From: an uncultured Clostridia bacterium
GTDB taxonomy: Bacteria > Bacillota > Clostridia > Oscillospirales > Ruminococcaceae
Direction: 5' to 3'
Length of the DNA stretch: 47,364 bases
Assembly (NCBI GenBank): GCA_947630825.1
Contig: CANRJA010000014.1
Coordinates: 1 to 47,364 of the forward strand
This document shows, one piece after another, positions 32,544 to 40,694 of the stretch (positions are counted from its first letter, which is position 1; each line of letters begins with the position of its first letter). Made by a program: the position numbers and the translations under genes. The notes under the pieces are model-generated. The model was given only the letters and a program-made list of their open reading frames with translations, was not told the DNA's origin and searched no databases.

Positions 32544-33689
32544 TTAATATGAACTTATTATCTTTCCTTTAACATCATTATAGTATCTAAGCGCTGATTT
32601 ATCTTTTCCGCTGCTTTTTGCTTCATACAGAGCATTGTCCGCCTGACGAAAAAGAGAATCAAAATCCGTTTTTTTATTTTCGACAATAACCGCTCCGATA
32701 CTGCAGCTTACCTTAACACCTATGCGCTCCTCCGATTTTTTTCTAAACCTTTCGCTTATATTAAGACACTTATTAGCCAAGTTTTTCTCATCGGTCATAC
32801 CCTTTACAAGAACTATAAACTCGTCGCCTCCAAAACGTCCGATTATATCGTTTGAACGGAAAACACTTTCCAGAACTTCTTCGATACAGCAGAGAACAAT
32901 ATCCCCGTTTTGATGTCCAAGGGTATCGTTTATTCTTTTGAAGTCGTCTAAATCAAGAAAAAGCATAGAACAGTATACTGAGGGATTATAAAACTCAATA
33001 TATTTCTGTATTTGCTTCTGACATCCCTGCTTATTATAGATACTTGGAAGTAAAACATCTCTTGTACTAAGCTCTTTAAACTTGATACGGGTTTGGTAAT
33101 CTCTTATTCTCAATCGAACAATTATAACAGCTACAACAAAGGAAAAGCCCAAACTAACTATTGTTTCAAACACATCGTACTGCCCGATAGCAGGATCCTT
33201 AAAGAGTATTATAGCTATTGCATATATAATTTCAAAAAAGCCAATCATTCCAAAAGAAAGCGAGAGAGGAAAAATAAACACGGCAGGCAAAGCCACGCAT
33301 AACATCGGCATAAAACAGCTGGGCTCCATCTTATCGCTGAATACGTCTATAAGGATTATAAACGTAAAAAGAATAATCTCAAAGAGAATACAAAGTGCAG
33401 TGACTATTTTGGGACTCGTTTGAACCTTTTTCTTGCATAGAAACACAACTATGCAAAACAGCATAGATATCGGTAAAAAAACTACGTGCTGCGGTGACGG
33501 GCTCCAACCCTTTATTATGAACGGTGTTAGAAAAAGAAAAATTAAAAGCAATATAACTGTTGCAAAACAAAGCTTCTCTAATATGCTCAAATTCAACTTT
33601 GCAATTTCAAATTTTTCCTTGCTAAAATACTGCCGTCTGTTTTCAAATTGCTTTTTTTCATTTATAATTAGTTTTTTTATAATAACCAA
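32544..33689 (-). CDS. membrane diguanylate cyclase (GGDEF)
   Basis: Makes c-di-GMP from GTP. The 381-residue protein begins at a TTG (AAAGGGAAGGGAG upstream). It has about six membrane helices between 37 and 205, with no recognised ligand-binding domain. A complete GGDEF domain follows: LDLDDFKRINDTLGHQNGD, the active-site GRFGGDEF (284-291, signature 287-291) and the product-inhibition I-site RxxD (Arg278-Asp281). It is likely active and feedback-inhibited. It is the last minus-strand gene of the cluster, 80 bp after the Hpt gene, and faces the kinase operon. It is the only intact cyclase in the window, so it is the probable source of ligand for the riboswitch at 45992. Confidence 0.93.
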   Translation of the reverse strand: MVIIKKLIINEKKQFENRRQYFSKEKFEIAKLNLSILEKLCFATVILLLIFLFLTPFIIKGWSPSPQHVVFLPISMLFCIVVFLCKKKVQTSPKIVTALCILFEIILFTFIILIDVFSDKMEPSCFMPMLCVALPAVFIFPLSLSFGMIGFFEIIYAIAIILFKDPAIGQYDVFETIVSLGFSFVVAVIIVRLRIRDYQTRIKFKELSTRDVLLPSIYNKQGCQKQIQKYIEFYNPSVYCSMLFLDLDDFKRINDTLGHQNGDIVLCCIEEVLESVFRSNDIIGRFGGDEFIVLVKGMTDEKNLANKCLNISERFRKKSEERIGVKVSCSIGAVIVENKKTDFDSLFRQADNALYEAKSSGKDKSALRYYNDVKGKIISSY

Positions 33690-33769
33690 CTCCCTTCCCT
33701 TTGGATTGGGTGTTAAAAAAATACATAATATTATGCTTAAATTTAAATGATTACACTATTTGAAGATGT

Positions 33770-34126
33770 TTAATTGTTGCCATTAATAGCCTTTATAATA
33801 TCGTCGTAAGCCTTAGTAATATCAGGCATCATATCAACTGCGCCCTGCCAGTTATCTGAACGAAAAGCCCCCACCTGACAGGTAAGCAGGTTAAATAGTT
33901 TAGTCATAGAAAGATTGCCGCTTACTCCTTTTAGTGTATGTGAAGCAGTAAGCGCTGCTTCCTTATCATTAGCGGCAATGGCTTCTGTCAGCTTTTTATA
34001 ATTTTCGTCTGCTAAAAATTTGTTTAAAAACTTTTCTAAAAGACCTTCATTTCCCATAAATCGTTCCAATGCAGCGTCCACGTTGATATTCGCATCACTT
34101 AATTGTTTTTTTCTTAAAGCGTCCAC
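33770..34126 (-). CDS. stand-alone histidine phosphotransfer (Hpt) protein
   Basis: A 118-residue helical Hpt domain with phospho-acceptor His63 in ASHTLKGVSGNLS. Hpt proteins shuttle phosphate between the receiver of a hybrid kinase and that of a response regulator. The gene follows the REC-HD-GYP gene by 12 bp and lies opposite two hybrid kinases that lack Hpt domains. It is therefore the natural link between them and the HD-GYP protein; the pairing is inferred from position. Confidence 0.9.
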   Translation of the reverse strand: MDALRKKQLSDANINVDAALERFMGNEGLLEKFLNKFLADENYKKLTEAIAANDKEAALTASHTLKGVSGNLSMTKLFNLLTCQVGAFRSDNWQGAVDMMPDITKAYDDIIKAINGNN

Positions 34127-34138
34127 AATAAAATCCTC

Positions 34139-35236
34139 CTACACGTTATTTTTAGTATATAGATGATGGAGCGTTTCTTCCGCAGAAAAGAAACAATCCA
34201 AAAGATGGGGATTAAACACTCCGCATTGACCGTCACGGATCATCTCTAAAACCGTCTCACGGGGAAAAGCGTCCTTATAAACACGCTTACAGCTAAGAGC
34301 GTCGTAAACATCAGCCAGAGAGACGATTTGGGCGCCAAGTGAGATCTCATCACCCTTAAGTCCGTCAGGGTAGCCTCGTCCGTCCCAGCGCTCATGGTGG
34401 TGACGTGCAATATCATAAGCGTAATAATATATGCCGTTTTCACGAAGCTGAGGTATCTTTTCCAATAATTGAGCGCCTTGTATCGTATGAGTTTTCATTA
34501 TCTCAAACTCCTCCGACGTCAGCTTGCCGGGCTTGTTAAGAATATAATCCGGAATAGCTATTTTTCCCACGTCGTGCATAATAGACGCTAAAGCAATGTT
34601 GTTGATATCATCTTCGCTCAGACCGTCGCCCATTTCCGTATTAGTCAGCAAAAACTCTGTTATATCGTGAATTCGTCTGACGTGCTCGCCCGATTCTCCG
34701 TCTCGGAACTCAATAGCCGTTGACAAGGCTTCTATCATACCCTGATTAAGCTCGATTATCTTCTGTGATTTTTCCAAAAGCTCCAAGCTCTGCCGTTCGA
34801 CCTGATTGCCCAAACGCTTACGAACCTGGAACAGCTCCACAATAGAATTTACCCGACGCAGTACCAAATACGGCACTACAGGTTTAAGTATTACGTCCAT
34901 TACCCCCAGTCGATAAGCTTCCTTTATCGTATTGTCGTTAGCCTCGGCAGTTATCATAAACACAGGTATTTTCTTTACAAGACCAGCCTCTTTTAAATGA
35001 TGAAGCACTTCCAGACCGTCCATTTCCGGCATCATTACATCTAAAAGAATCGCACAGTATTTCTCAGGATCATCAAGAATCTTGTTAAGACCAATTTTTC
35101 CGTTTTCCGCTTCCTCAGCAATATAATAATCACAAAAAATATTGTCTAAAATACCGCGGTTGATCTCATCATCGTCAACGATAAGTATATGATCGCCGGA
35201 TATATATTTGTTTTTCTTCAATATAGAAGATCCCAT
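34139..35236 (-). CDS. response regulator with HD-GYP c-di-GMP phosphodiesterase domain
   Basis: A RpfG-type enzyme that hydrolyses c-di-GMP under receiver control. I take the ATG at 35236, which has GAGGAG upstream, giving 365 residues; 35257 is in frame but lacks such a site. The REC domain (about 14-130) has phospho-acceptor Asp66 (ILLDVMMPEMDG) and the conserved Lys in VILKPVVP. A helical linker precedes the HD-GYP domain (about 160-360), with the metal-binding HD pair in ASIMHDVGKIAIP (221-222), HHHERWDGRGYPDGL with the GYP signature (288-290), and ADVYDAL. All key residues are present. It has its own promoter at 35281-35309 and is followed by Hpt. Confidence 0.94.
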   Translation of the reverse strand: MGSSILKKNKYISGDHILIVDDDEINRGILDNIFCDYYIAEEAENGKIGLNKILDDPEKYCAILLDVMMPEMDGLEVLHHLKEAGLVKKIPVFMITAEANDNTIKEAYRLGVMDVILKPVVPYLVLRRVNSIVELFQVRKRLGNQVERQSLELLEKSQKIIELNQGMIEALSTAIEFRDGESGEHVRRIHDITEFLLTNTEMGDGLSEDDINNIALASIMHDVGKIAIPDYILNKPGKLTSEEFEIMKTHTIQGAQLLEKIPQLRENGIYYYAYDIARHHHERWDGRGYPDGLKGDEISLGAQIVSLADVYDALSCKRVYKDAFPRETVLEMIRDGQCGVFNPHLLDCFFSAEETLHHLYTKNNV

Positions 35237-35280
35237 AATTATCTCCTCACAAACCACTGCTATTTATGTTTATACTTACT

Positions 35281-35309
35281 ATTCTACACTATATTTTTAT
35301 TTTTTTCAA
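35281..35309 (-). promoter_or_regulatory. internal sigma-A promoter for HD-GYP and Hpt
   Basis: On the minus strand TTGAAA (35304-35309) and TAGAAT (35281-35286) are separated by 17 bp, about 45 bp upstream of the HD-GYP start. The phosphodiesterase and Hpt could thus be made even when the riboswitch stops the main transcript. Confidence 0.65.
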
Positions 35310-35312
35310 ATG

Positions 35313-36242
35313 TTATAACATAAAATCCTTTGCACTTGCATCTTCCTCTGCTAGCAAATCCTTTAAAGGCTCATAGTAGTGATACGCAAAGCTGAGCTTT
35401 GAATACCCAAACTGCTCTTTAAGATTTTTCGCAGATTTCCACAACGGCTCCAATCCTTCGCCGGCATAGGTGTTTATGTCTTCCAAGTCGTGTTTTCCGG
35501 CTTCTTGAAGCTCGTATATGCAAATGATTTCTTTGTTTTGTTCTCTTGCCAGTTTAACTTCTGCCTCAATTTGACCGTATTCGTCGCTGCGGTTATAGTT
35601 CATAACAGCCAAACCGTCGCAAGCATTTTCAACCAAACTATCCAAAACGCCTTCACATGCTTCATCATAAAATGTCGGAACGCAAACAATAAATTCCAAA
35701 CCGTTTTGCTTAGCGTATCGATATGCGTTTTTGATACATTCCAGATAGTTCTCCATCAATTCGTCGCGAACATCGCCCTCCTCGCTCCATTCATCTAAAA
35801 GGTAAGGCTCAACATCTACCATAACCCCAACTATACGATATTTTTTGTTGTTTTTATTATAGTCCGCAACGCGCTTAATTTCTCCGATAAGAGTTTCAGC
35901 GTCAGTCTCATAAGCCCACTCAGCGTCGCCAAACAGAGCGTAAACCTGAATATTGTTTTCCTTCATACGTTCAAGAAAGCCTTTCGCTTCTTCGGATTCT
36001 AACACATCATCAGAAAAATGCTGATATATTTTTGTTACATCTGCCTGACCAATACATTTTTCCAAATTATCCGTTTCATCCTCAGAAATTGCAGCGTTAC
36101 CCCAACTGAACATTCCGAAACCCTGACTAGGCTGTGTTTGTTGAACTTTACTCGAATTTTTGTAATTGATTACAAAGACAACGGTAACTGCTATGCAAAT
36201 GATCAGTATAATGCAAATTGAAAACAAAATTCTCTTTTTCAT
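35313..36242 (-). CDS. membrane-anchored TIM-barrel-like protein, possible glycoside hydrolase
   Basis: From the ATG at 36242 (MKKRILF, preceded by GAGG), 309 residues: an N-terminal signal anchor (about 5-25) and an extracytoplasmic domain. The domain has strand-loop patterns of a TIM barrel: IQVYALFGDAEWAYE, IVGVMVDVEPYLLDEW, LEFIVCVPTFYDEA and CDGLAVMNYNRSDE. The last resembles glycosidase or deacetylase-like barrels found in exopolysaccharide operons. Acidic residues at strand ends (DVEPY) could be catalytic. I cannot assign a family. Its place in the matrix cluster suggests trimming or modifying the polymer outside the cell. Confidence 0.6.
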   Translation of the reverse strand: MKKRILFSICIILIICIAVTVVFVINYKNSSKVQQTQPSQGFGMFSWGNAAISEDETDNLEKCIGQADVTKIYQHFSDDVLESEEAKGFLERMKENNIQVYALFGDAEWAYETDAETLIGEIKRVADYNKNNKKYRIVGVMVDVEPYLLDEWSEEGDVRDELMENYLECIKNAYRYAKQNGLEFIVCVPTFYDEACEGVLDSLVENACDGLAVMNYNRSDEYGQIEAEVKLAREQNKEIICIYELQEAGKHDLEDINTYAGEGLEPLWKSAKNLKEQFGYSKLSFAYHYYEPLKDLLAEEDASAKDFML

Positions 36243-36275
36243 AAGTACCTCGATACCCAAAAGTTATTGTTATTG

Positions 36276-38087
36276 TTATTGTTTTTGTTTTAAAATTTCC
36301 GACTGAGCTTCCCATTCGGGAATAGGATAATGAAACCTAAAGCCCTGAATTATATCGCAGTCTATTTTTTGCAGTTCTGCAATTTGTTCGTCGCTTTCTA
36401 TTCCCTCTGCCATAATAGCAATGTTCAGCTCATGGCCGATCCTTGACATTGCTTTTAAAATAGCATTTCCCTTTTCGGTGTTAATGTTGTCAACAAGGTT
36501 TTTATCCAGTTTCAAGCCGTCGACAGGGTATTCATGCAAATCGAAAAATGAAGTAAATCCCTCGCCGAAATCATCAAGCAGAATACGTATTCCAAGCTCT
36601 TTCAAGGCGTTTGCGTTTTTATGGACCTGAGATATGTTTCTTACCGAAGTGCTTTCGGTTATCTCAAAAACAAGCATTTTTCTTGCAAATTTATGCTTTC
36701 CTATAATTTTCTTACAAACATCAATAAAATCAGCAGATGAAAAGGTTTTCCTTGAGAAATTACAAGAAATGAAAAAGTTTTCAATTCCCCTTTTATACAG
36801 TCTATCCAAAAAGGCGCACGCCTTTTCAAGAGAATAGTAATCCATTCTGCTTATCAGATCCTCACGCTCCATCAGAGGAACGAAACGCTCAGGAGTAAGA
36901 AATCCTTTTTCGGGGTGCTGCCATCTTGACAGCGCCTCGCCGCCTACTATCTTATAAGTATGGGCGTCCACATAGAATTGAATGTATAACAAAAACTCCT
37001 CATTCTCAAAACCTCTGTTGATATCAGCCTGAAGTCTTCTTTCTTCAATAAAGTGGTCTATCATTTCATCAGAGCAGATTTTATAATCCAGCTTTTCTCG
37101 ATAAGCCGACATAGCGCTTTGCCAAGAATTGAATATCATTTCATTCAAATCACGGTCGTCAGACTTCAAGGGATAAACACCTGCAGCAATATCGCACGAA
37201 TATGCCTTGCCGTTATTTTCCGAAAAGCTGCGTATCCTATTCAATGCAGGGATCACCCACTCGTCTATATCCTGCCCTTGCGACAATTTAAGGAATATAA
37301 ACCCGACGTCAGAAACTCTTGCCAGAACATCAGTTTCAGATGTATAGTCCTGAAGAACCACAGCAGTATACTTCAAAAACTCGTTTGTCTCCTGGTGACT
37401 GCTCATACGCTCCATTCTGTCTGTATCGACGTAGAAGCAGAACATACTATATAAAATCCTGTTTTTATCGTTTACAAGCGAATTATAGTACCTTACAAGA
37501 TGGTCGGTATTTCCTATTCCGGTTATCTCGTCAGTTTCCTTATTCTGCTCGTATTTTTTCAGCTTGCGGCGGTATTTTCTAACCAGCAGTATCACAGCGG
37601 TTAAAAGTATAAGCACCGCCAAAGATAAGCTGATAAGTGAAGTCTGAATAAACTGCCACGACTTTATCGGAGTATGTTCCTTAACGTCAACGAGTATTCC
37701 TGTTTTCATTTCCTCAGTAACGCCTGAAAAATAATTTTGCAGGTCTGACTTTAAAGACTCAGGCGCGGCGTCGGAAATAAACAGCCTATAAGATACCGGC
37801 TTACCGTTTTTGACAGTCTTAAAAACAACAATAGAATCATCTTCAGTATGTTCAAAAGACTCAGAATCAACACATCCGGAAATTATATCCACCTGTCTGT
37901 TAGCTGCCAGTTGAGCTCTTTCGTCCTTGCTGTTTTTATTATAGTATTTTATTTTATAATTGCTTTGTTCTGAAAACTGATTTAACAGCTTTGGAATCAC
38001 GCCCTGATAGTTCTCCGTATCAGCATCATAGTATTCTATAGGATACAGATCAGGATTTCCCGCTGTGTAGATAATTATTTCTTCCAT
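36276..38087 (-). CDS. membrane protein with partial SBP_bac_3, degenerate GGDEF and EAL domains
   Basis: A probable c-di-GMP phosphodiesterase of 603 residues. Residues 1-90 resemble one lobe of a family 3 solute-binding domain (ANRQVDIISGCVDSES), and a membrane helix lies at about 147-168. The GGDEF domain (about 185-330) is degenerate: RVSDVGF replaces the GGDEF loop, so no cyclase activity is expected. The EAL domain (about 345-595) keeps its key residues: GGEALSRW, the Asn in FFISCNFS, FEITES, LLDDFGEGF, LKLDKNL, MAEGIES and QGFRF. No signal peptide precedes the N-terminal domain, which starts almost at its first strand. It has an AGGAGA ribosome binding site and lies 68 bp after the GT2 gene. 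Confidence 0.88.
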   Translation of the reverse strand: MEEIIIYTAGNPDLYPIEYYDADTENYQGVIPKLLNQFSEQSNYKIKYYNKNSKDERAQLAANRQVDIISGCVDSESFEHTEDDSIVVFKTVKNGKPVSYRLFISDAAPESLKSDLQNYFSGVTEEMKTGILVDVKEHTPIKSWQFIQTSLISLSLAVLILLTAVILLVRKYRRKLKKYEQNKETDEITGIGNTDHLVRYYNSLVNDKNRILYSMFCFYVDTDRMERMSSHQETNEFLKYTAVVLQDYTSETDVLARVSDVGFIFLKLSQGQDIDEWVIPALNRIRSFSENNGKAYSCDIAAGVYPLKSDDRDLNEMIFNSWQSAMSAYREKLDYKICSDEMIDHFIEERRLQADINRGFENEEFLLYIQFYVDAHTYKIVGGEALSRWQHPEKGFLTPERFVPLMEREDLISRMDYYSLEKACAFLDRLYKRGIENFFISCNFSRKTFSSADFIDVCKKIIGKHKFARKMLVFEITESTSVRNISQVHKNANALKELGIRILLDDFGEGFTSFFDLHEYPVDGLKLDKNLVDNINTEKGNAILKAMSRIGHELNIAIMAEGIESDEQIAELQKIDCDIIQGFRFHYPIPEWEAQSEILKQKQ

Positions 38088-38155
38088 AAAACTTCTCCTG
38101 ATTTTCCTATCCGCACTTGAATAGAAAATATAAATATAATGTAATCAGAGTATTG

Positions 38156-39559
38156 CTATTTGAAATTAATTTTACTTCTTTCGATCTTTCCCCAGCTTTT
38201 CTTTTTCTTACGGTACCCTATAAGCGACGCCATACGAACCCACGCCAGTATAAACCTAAGACAGGAAACCTCAAGCATACAAAAGCCTATAGCCTTGAGA
38301 GTGTCTGTAAATACAAGTTTTAGGTCTATAGTATGAACTCGGGCAAAAAACGCCGTCAGCGACAGTATAGACGAATAAACAACATAGATAGCCAAATACA
38401 AAAGCATAAAAGGAACATTCAGAAAATCTACCAAGGAAGCAAAAATCATAGTAAGCACGCCAAACACTTCTATGTAAGGTGAAAGGAGCTCGTAAATAAG
38501 AAAGTAAAGGTAAGATATAAAGCTCACCAGACCGTATTTGATATTGCCTAAAATTTTTCTGTGAGTTATCATACTCTGAAACAGCCCGATATGCCATCTT
38601 CTCCGCTGTCTGCATAGATCCTTCAGCTTTTCCGGCACCTGCGTCCAGCAGATAGCGTCGTTAGCATATCGTATTTTGTAAGGGATTTCGTTCTCACGGC
38701 AGAAAACGTGCAGCTTTACGACAAGCTCCATATCCTCGCCTACGGTGTTCACGTCATAGCCGCCGGCATTTACAACAACGCTTTTCTTAAACAGCCCGAA
38801 CGCCCCCGAAATTATAATACTTCCGTTAAACTTATCAAAAAGAATACGCGTTGCCAAAAAGGTACGGTCGTATTCCATGACCTGCATACATGATAATACC
38901 TTATTAGGCATATGATACTGAACAACACGTCCGTTTTCAATAGAAGCTCCGTTGCAGGGACGCACCGAACCGCCTACCGCTACTACATCATTGTCCTCTA
39001 ATACCGGACGAACGATTTTTTCTAAAGAATCCTCCTGCAAAACAGAATCGGCGTCCATACAAAGAAAATACGGATATTTAGATGCGTTGATACCCATATT
39101 AAGAGCGTCCGCCTTGCCTCCGTTTTTCTTGCGTATAAGCGTTATAGGTACTTTGAAGCCTTTACTTTCATATACCGATTCCACCTGCTGACATGGAATC
39201 ATTCTTTGTATGGGGCGGTTGATATGGTGCATATTAAACGCTTCCCTGACCACCTTTGAGGTATCGTCTAAAGAGCCGTCATCAACCACTATGATCTCAT
39301 ACAATTTATAGTTCTGAGCCAGCAAAGATTTTATCGTAAATTCTATAGTTTTTTCCTCGTTATAAGCCGGTATGATAATGGAAACAGGAACGTAATAATC
39401 ATTAAGCAGTTCATTTTTAAGCGTATTGCGCCGTTTAAGGCTGTATAAAGACGACGAGCCGACTGCCACAGATAAAAACAAAAAGGTTGCATACCCTGCT
39501 AAATATAACACAAAGAAAATCCCGACAAAGTTAAAAAACATCTGAATTATATCTCTCAC
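38156..39559 (-). CDS. processive family 2 glycosyltransferase (polysaccharide synthase)
   Basis: A membrane synthase of the cellulose/hyaluronan/PNAG synthase type. The 467-residue protein has an N-terminal helix (about 10-33) and a GT-A domain with VPVSIIIPAYNEEKTIE, VVDDGS, the DxD motif in CMDADSVL, the general base in VGEDMEL, and the acceptor motif QRRRW. Several C-terminal helices (about 345-430) would form the export channel. No PilZ domain is attached, so c-di-GMP control would act through transcription or another protein. Its start overlaps the HEAT gene end by 4 bp (coupled). The polymer is unknown. Confidence 0.92.
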   Translation of the reverse strand: MRDIIQMFFNFVGIFFVLYLAGYATFLFLSVAVGSSSLYSLKRRNTLKNELLNDYYVPVSIIIPAYNEEKTIEFTIKSLLAQNYKLYEIIVVDDGSLDDTSKVVREAFNMHHINRPIQRMIPCQQVESVYESKGFKVPITLIRKKNGGKADALNMGINASKYPYFLCMDADSVLQEDSLEKIVRPVLEDNDVVAVGGSVRPCNGASIENGRVVQYHMPNKVLSCMQVMEYDRTFLATRILFDKFNGSIIISGAFGLFKKSVVVNAGGYDVNTVGEDMELVVKLHVFCRENEIPYKIRYANDAICWTQVPEKLKDLCRQRRRWHIGLFQSMITHRKILGNIKYGLVSFISYLYFLIYELLSPYIEVFGVLTMIFASLVDFLNVPFMLLYLAIYVVYSSILSLTAFFARVHTIDLKLVFTDTLKAIGFCMLEVSCLRFILAWVRMASLIGYRKKKKSWGKIERSKINFK

Positions 39560-40668
39560 GTCGCAGCCCCCTTATCCTCTTGCTCTAAGCGGCGTGAATC
39601 AAGACGGTACATTATCATTTCTCTAGCGTACCTATCCTTTCCGCCAACTACCTCTATCAAATCTCTGTAATTCAAGTGGTGATTTTCCAAACTTATCGAG
39701 GCATTGTATCTCACATACCAGTTAGAGCTGTGCATTGCCTCCATAAGTACATTCAATACATCTTCTCCCTCATACCTCGCAAGAGATGTCGCGCTTATAG
39801 CCGCATACTCCCAGTGGATTGGATTTTTGTCCGAGACAAAAGCTATCAATGGCTCTTTTGCCTTTTCATAAATGTACTTTCCAAAATAACGTATAGCGGA
39901 TAATCTTATCTCTTTATCCTTTGATTTATCTTGCATAATGGCAAACATTTCCTCGCAGTAGTCTCCCGACTTGAAACGAATGTAGTTAAGTATTGATAAT
40001 TGCACTCTTTCTGAAAAATCTTCTATTTTGCCCCAGAGCATATGGATAAGTTTATTATGATTTCCTTTAAACGAAAGAAGTCCGTCAGTCAGAATTTTCT
40101 CATGCATAAAAGAGTCGCTTCTGTCCAATATAGAAATAGCCTCTGTAACGCTTTTCTCGTCTCCGAAGGTGTAAAGCGCCTGCAGGGTGTTTATTCGGCA
40201 ATACAGACTGTCCTTGTTCATATACTCAATCATAACACTCTGTATGCCGTCCATATTCATATAGTTTTTAAGGTTGTGCTTTTCGATAAAATATGCAAAG
40301 TACGCACACTGTAAATTATCCCGCTTCTGATAAACTCCGGCAAGATACAGCATTACAGGCTGTAAAAGACCCATATATTTAGCAAATGCCTGTTCATCAT
40401 TAGGTGTGATATTCTCTAACGCCCTGTCAAATGCCATTAGATTATGTACATGGCAGAGCCTTTTCTCAAGGTAAGAAAAATGCTTCTTTTGAACCTCTTG
40501 CCCATCTTGAATTCTGTCAATTTGCTGTGTAACTTTCTTTCTGTATTTTTTGCTTCTTTTCTTTAACCTGCTATCGCTGCCTTTTAAAATCATATTGTAA
40601 ACGAAGTTAAAGATGATCATACCAACGCATACCGCTCCGTATCCGTAAAGCAATATTTCAATTCCCAA
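39556..40668 (-). CDS. membrane-anchored HEAT-repeat protein
   Basis: A 370-residue protein with an N-terminal membrane helix (about 5-28), a basic segment (KKRSKKYRKKVTQQIDR), and then paired helices typical of HEAT repeats to the end (DKEIRLSAIRYFGKYIYEKA, WEYAAISATSLARYEGEDVL, WYVRYNASISLENH). Such repeats are protein-interaction scaffolds. It is translationally coupled to the GT2 gene, so it probably partners the synthase on the cytoplasmic side. That partnership is inferred. Confidence 0.85.
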   Translation of the reverse strand: MGIEILLYGYGAVCVGMIIFNFVYNMILKGSDSRLKKRSKKYRKKVTQQIDRIQDGQEVQKKHFSYLEKRLCHVHNLMAFDRALENITPNDEQAFAKYMGLLQPVMLYLAGVYQKRDNLQCAYFAYFIEKHNLKNYMNMDGIQSVMIEYMNKDSLYCRINTLQALYTFGDEKSVTEAISILDRSDSFMHEKILTDGLLSFKGNHNKLIHMLWGKIEDFSERVQLSILNYIRFKSGDYCEEMFAIMQDKSKDKEIRLSAIRYFGKYIYEKAKEPLIAFVSDKNPIHWEYAAISATSLARYEGEDVLNVLMEAMHSSNWYVRYNASISLENHHLNYRDLIEVVGGKDRYAREMIMYRLDSRRLEQEDKGAAT

Positions 40669-40694
40669 AACACTTCACCCCGTTTTCAAAAGTC

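Noticed and set aside
37053-37454. 133-codon plus-strand open frame opposite the EAL gene
   Set aside because: Antisense to a well-supported coding region, with no ribosome binding site and no recognisable protein pattern.
36276-38087. The GGDEF-EAL protein as a second diguanylate cyclase
   Set aside because: The GGDEF active-site loop is replaced by RVSDVGF, so synthesis of c-di-GMP is not expected.
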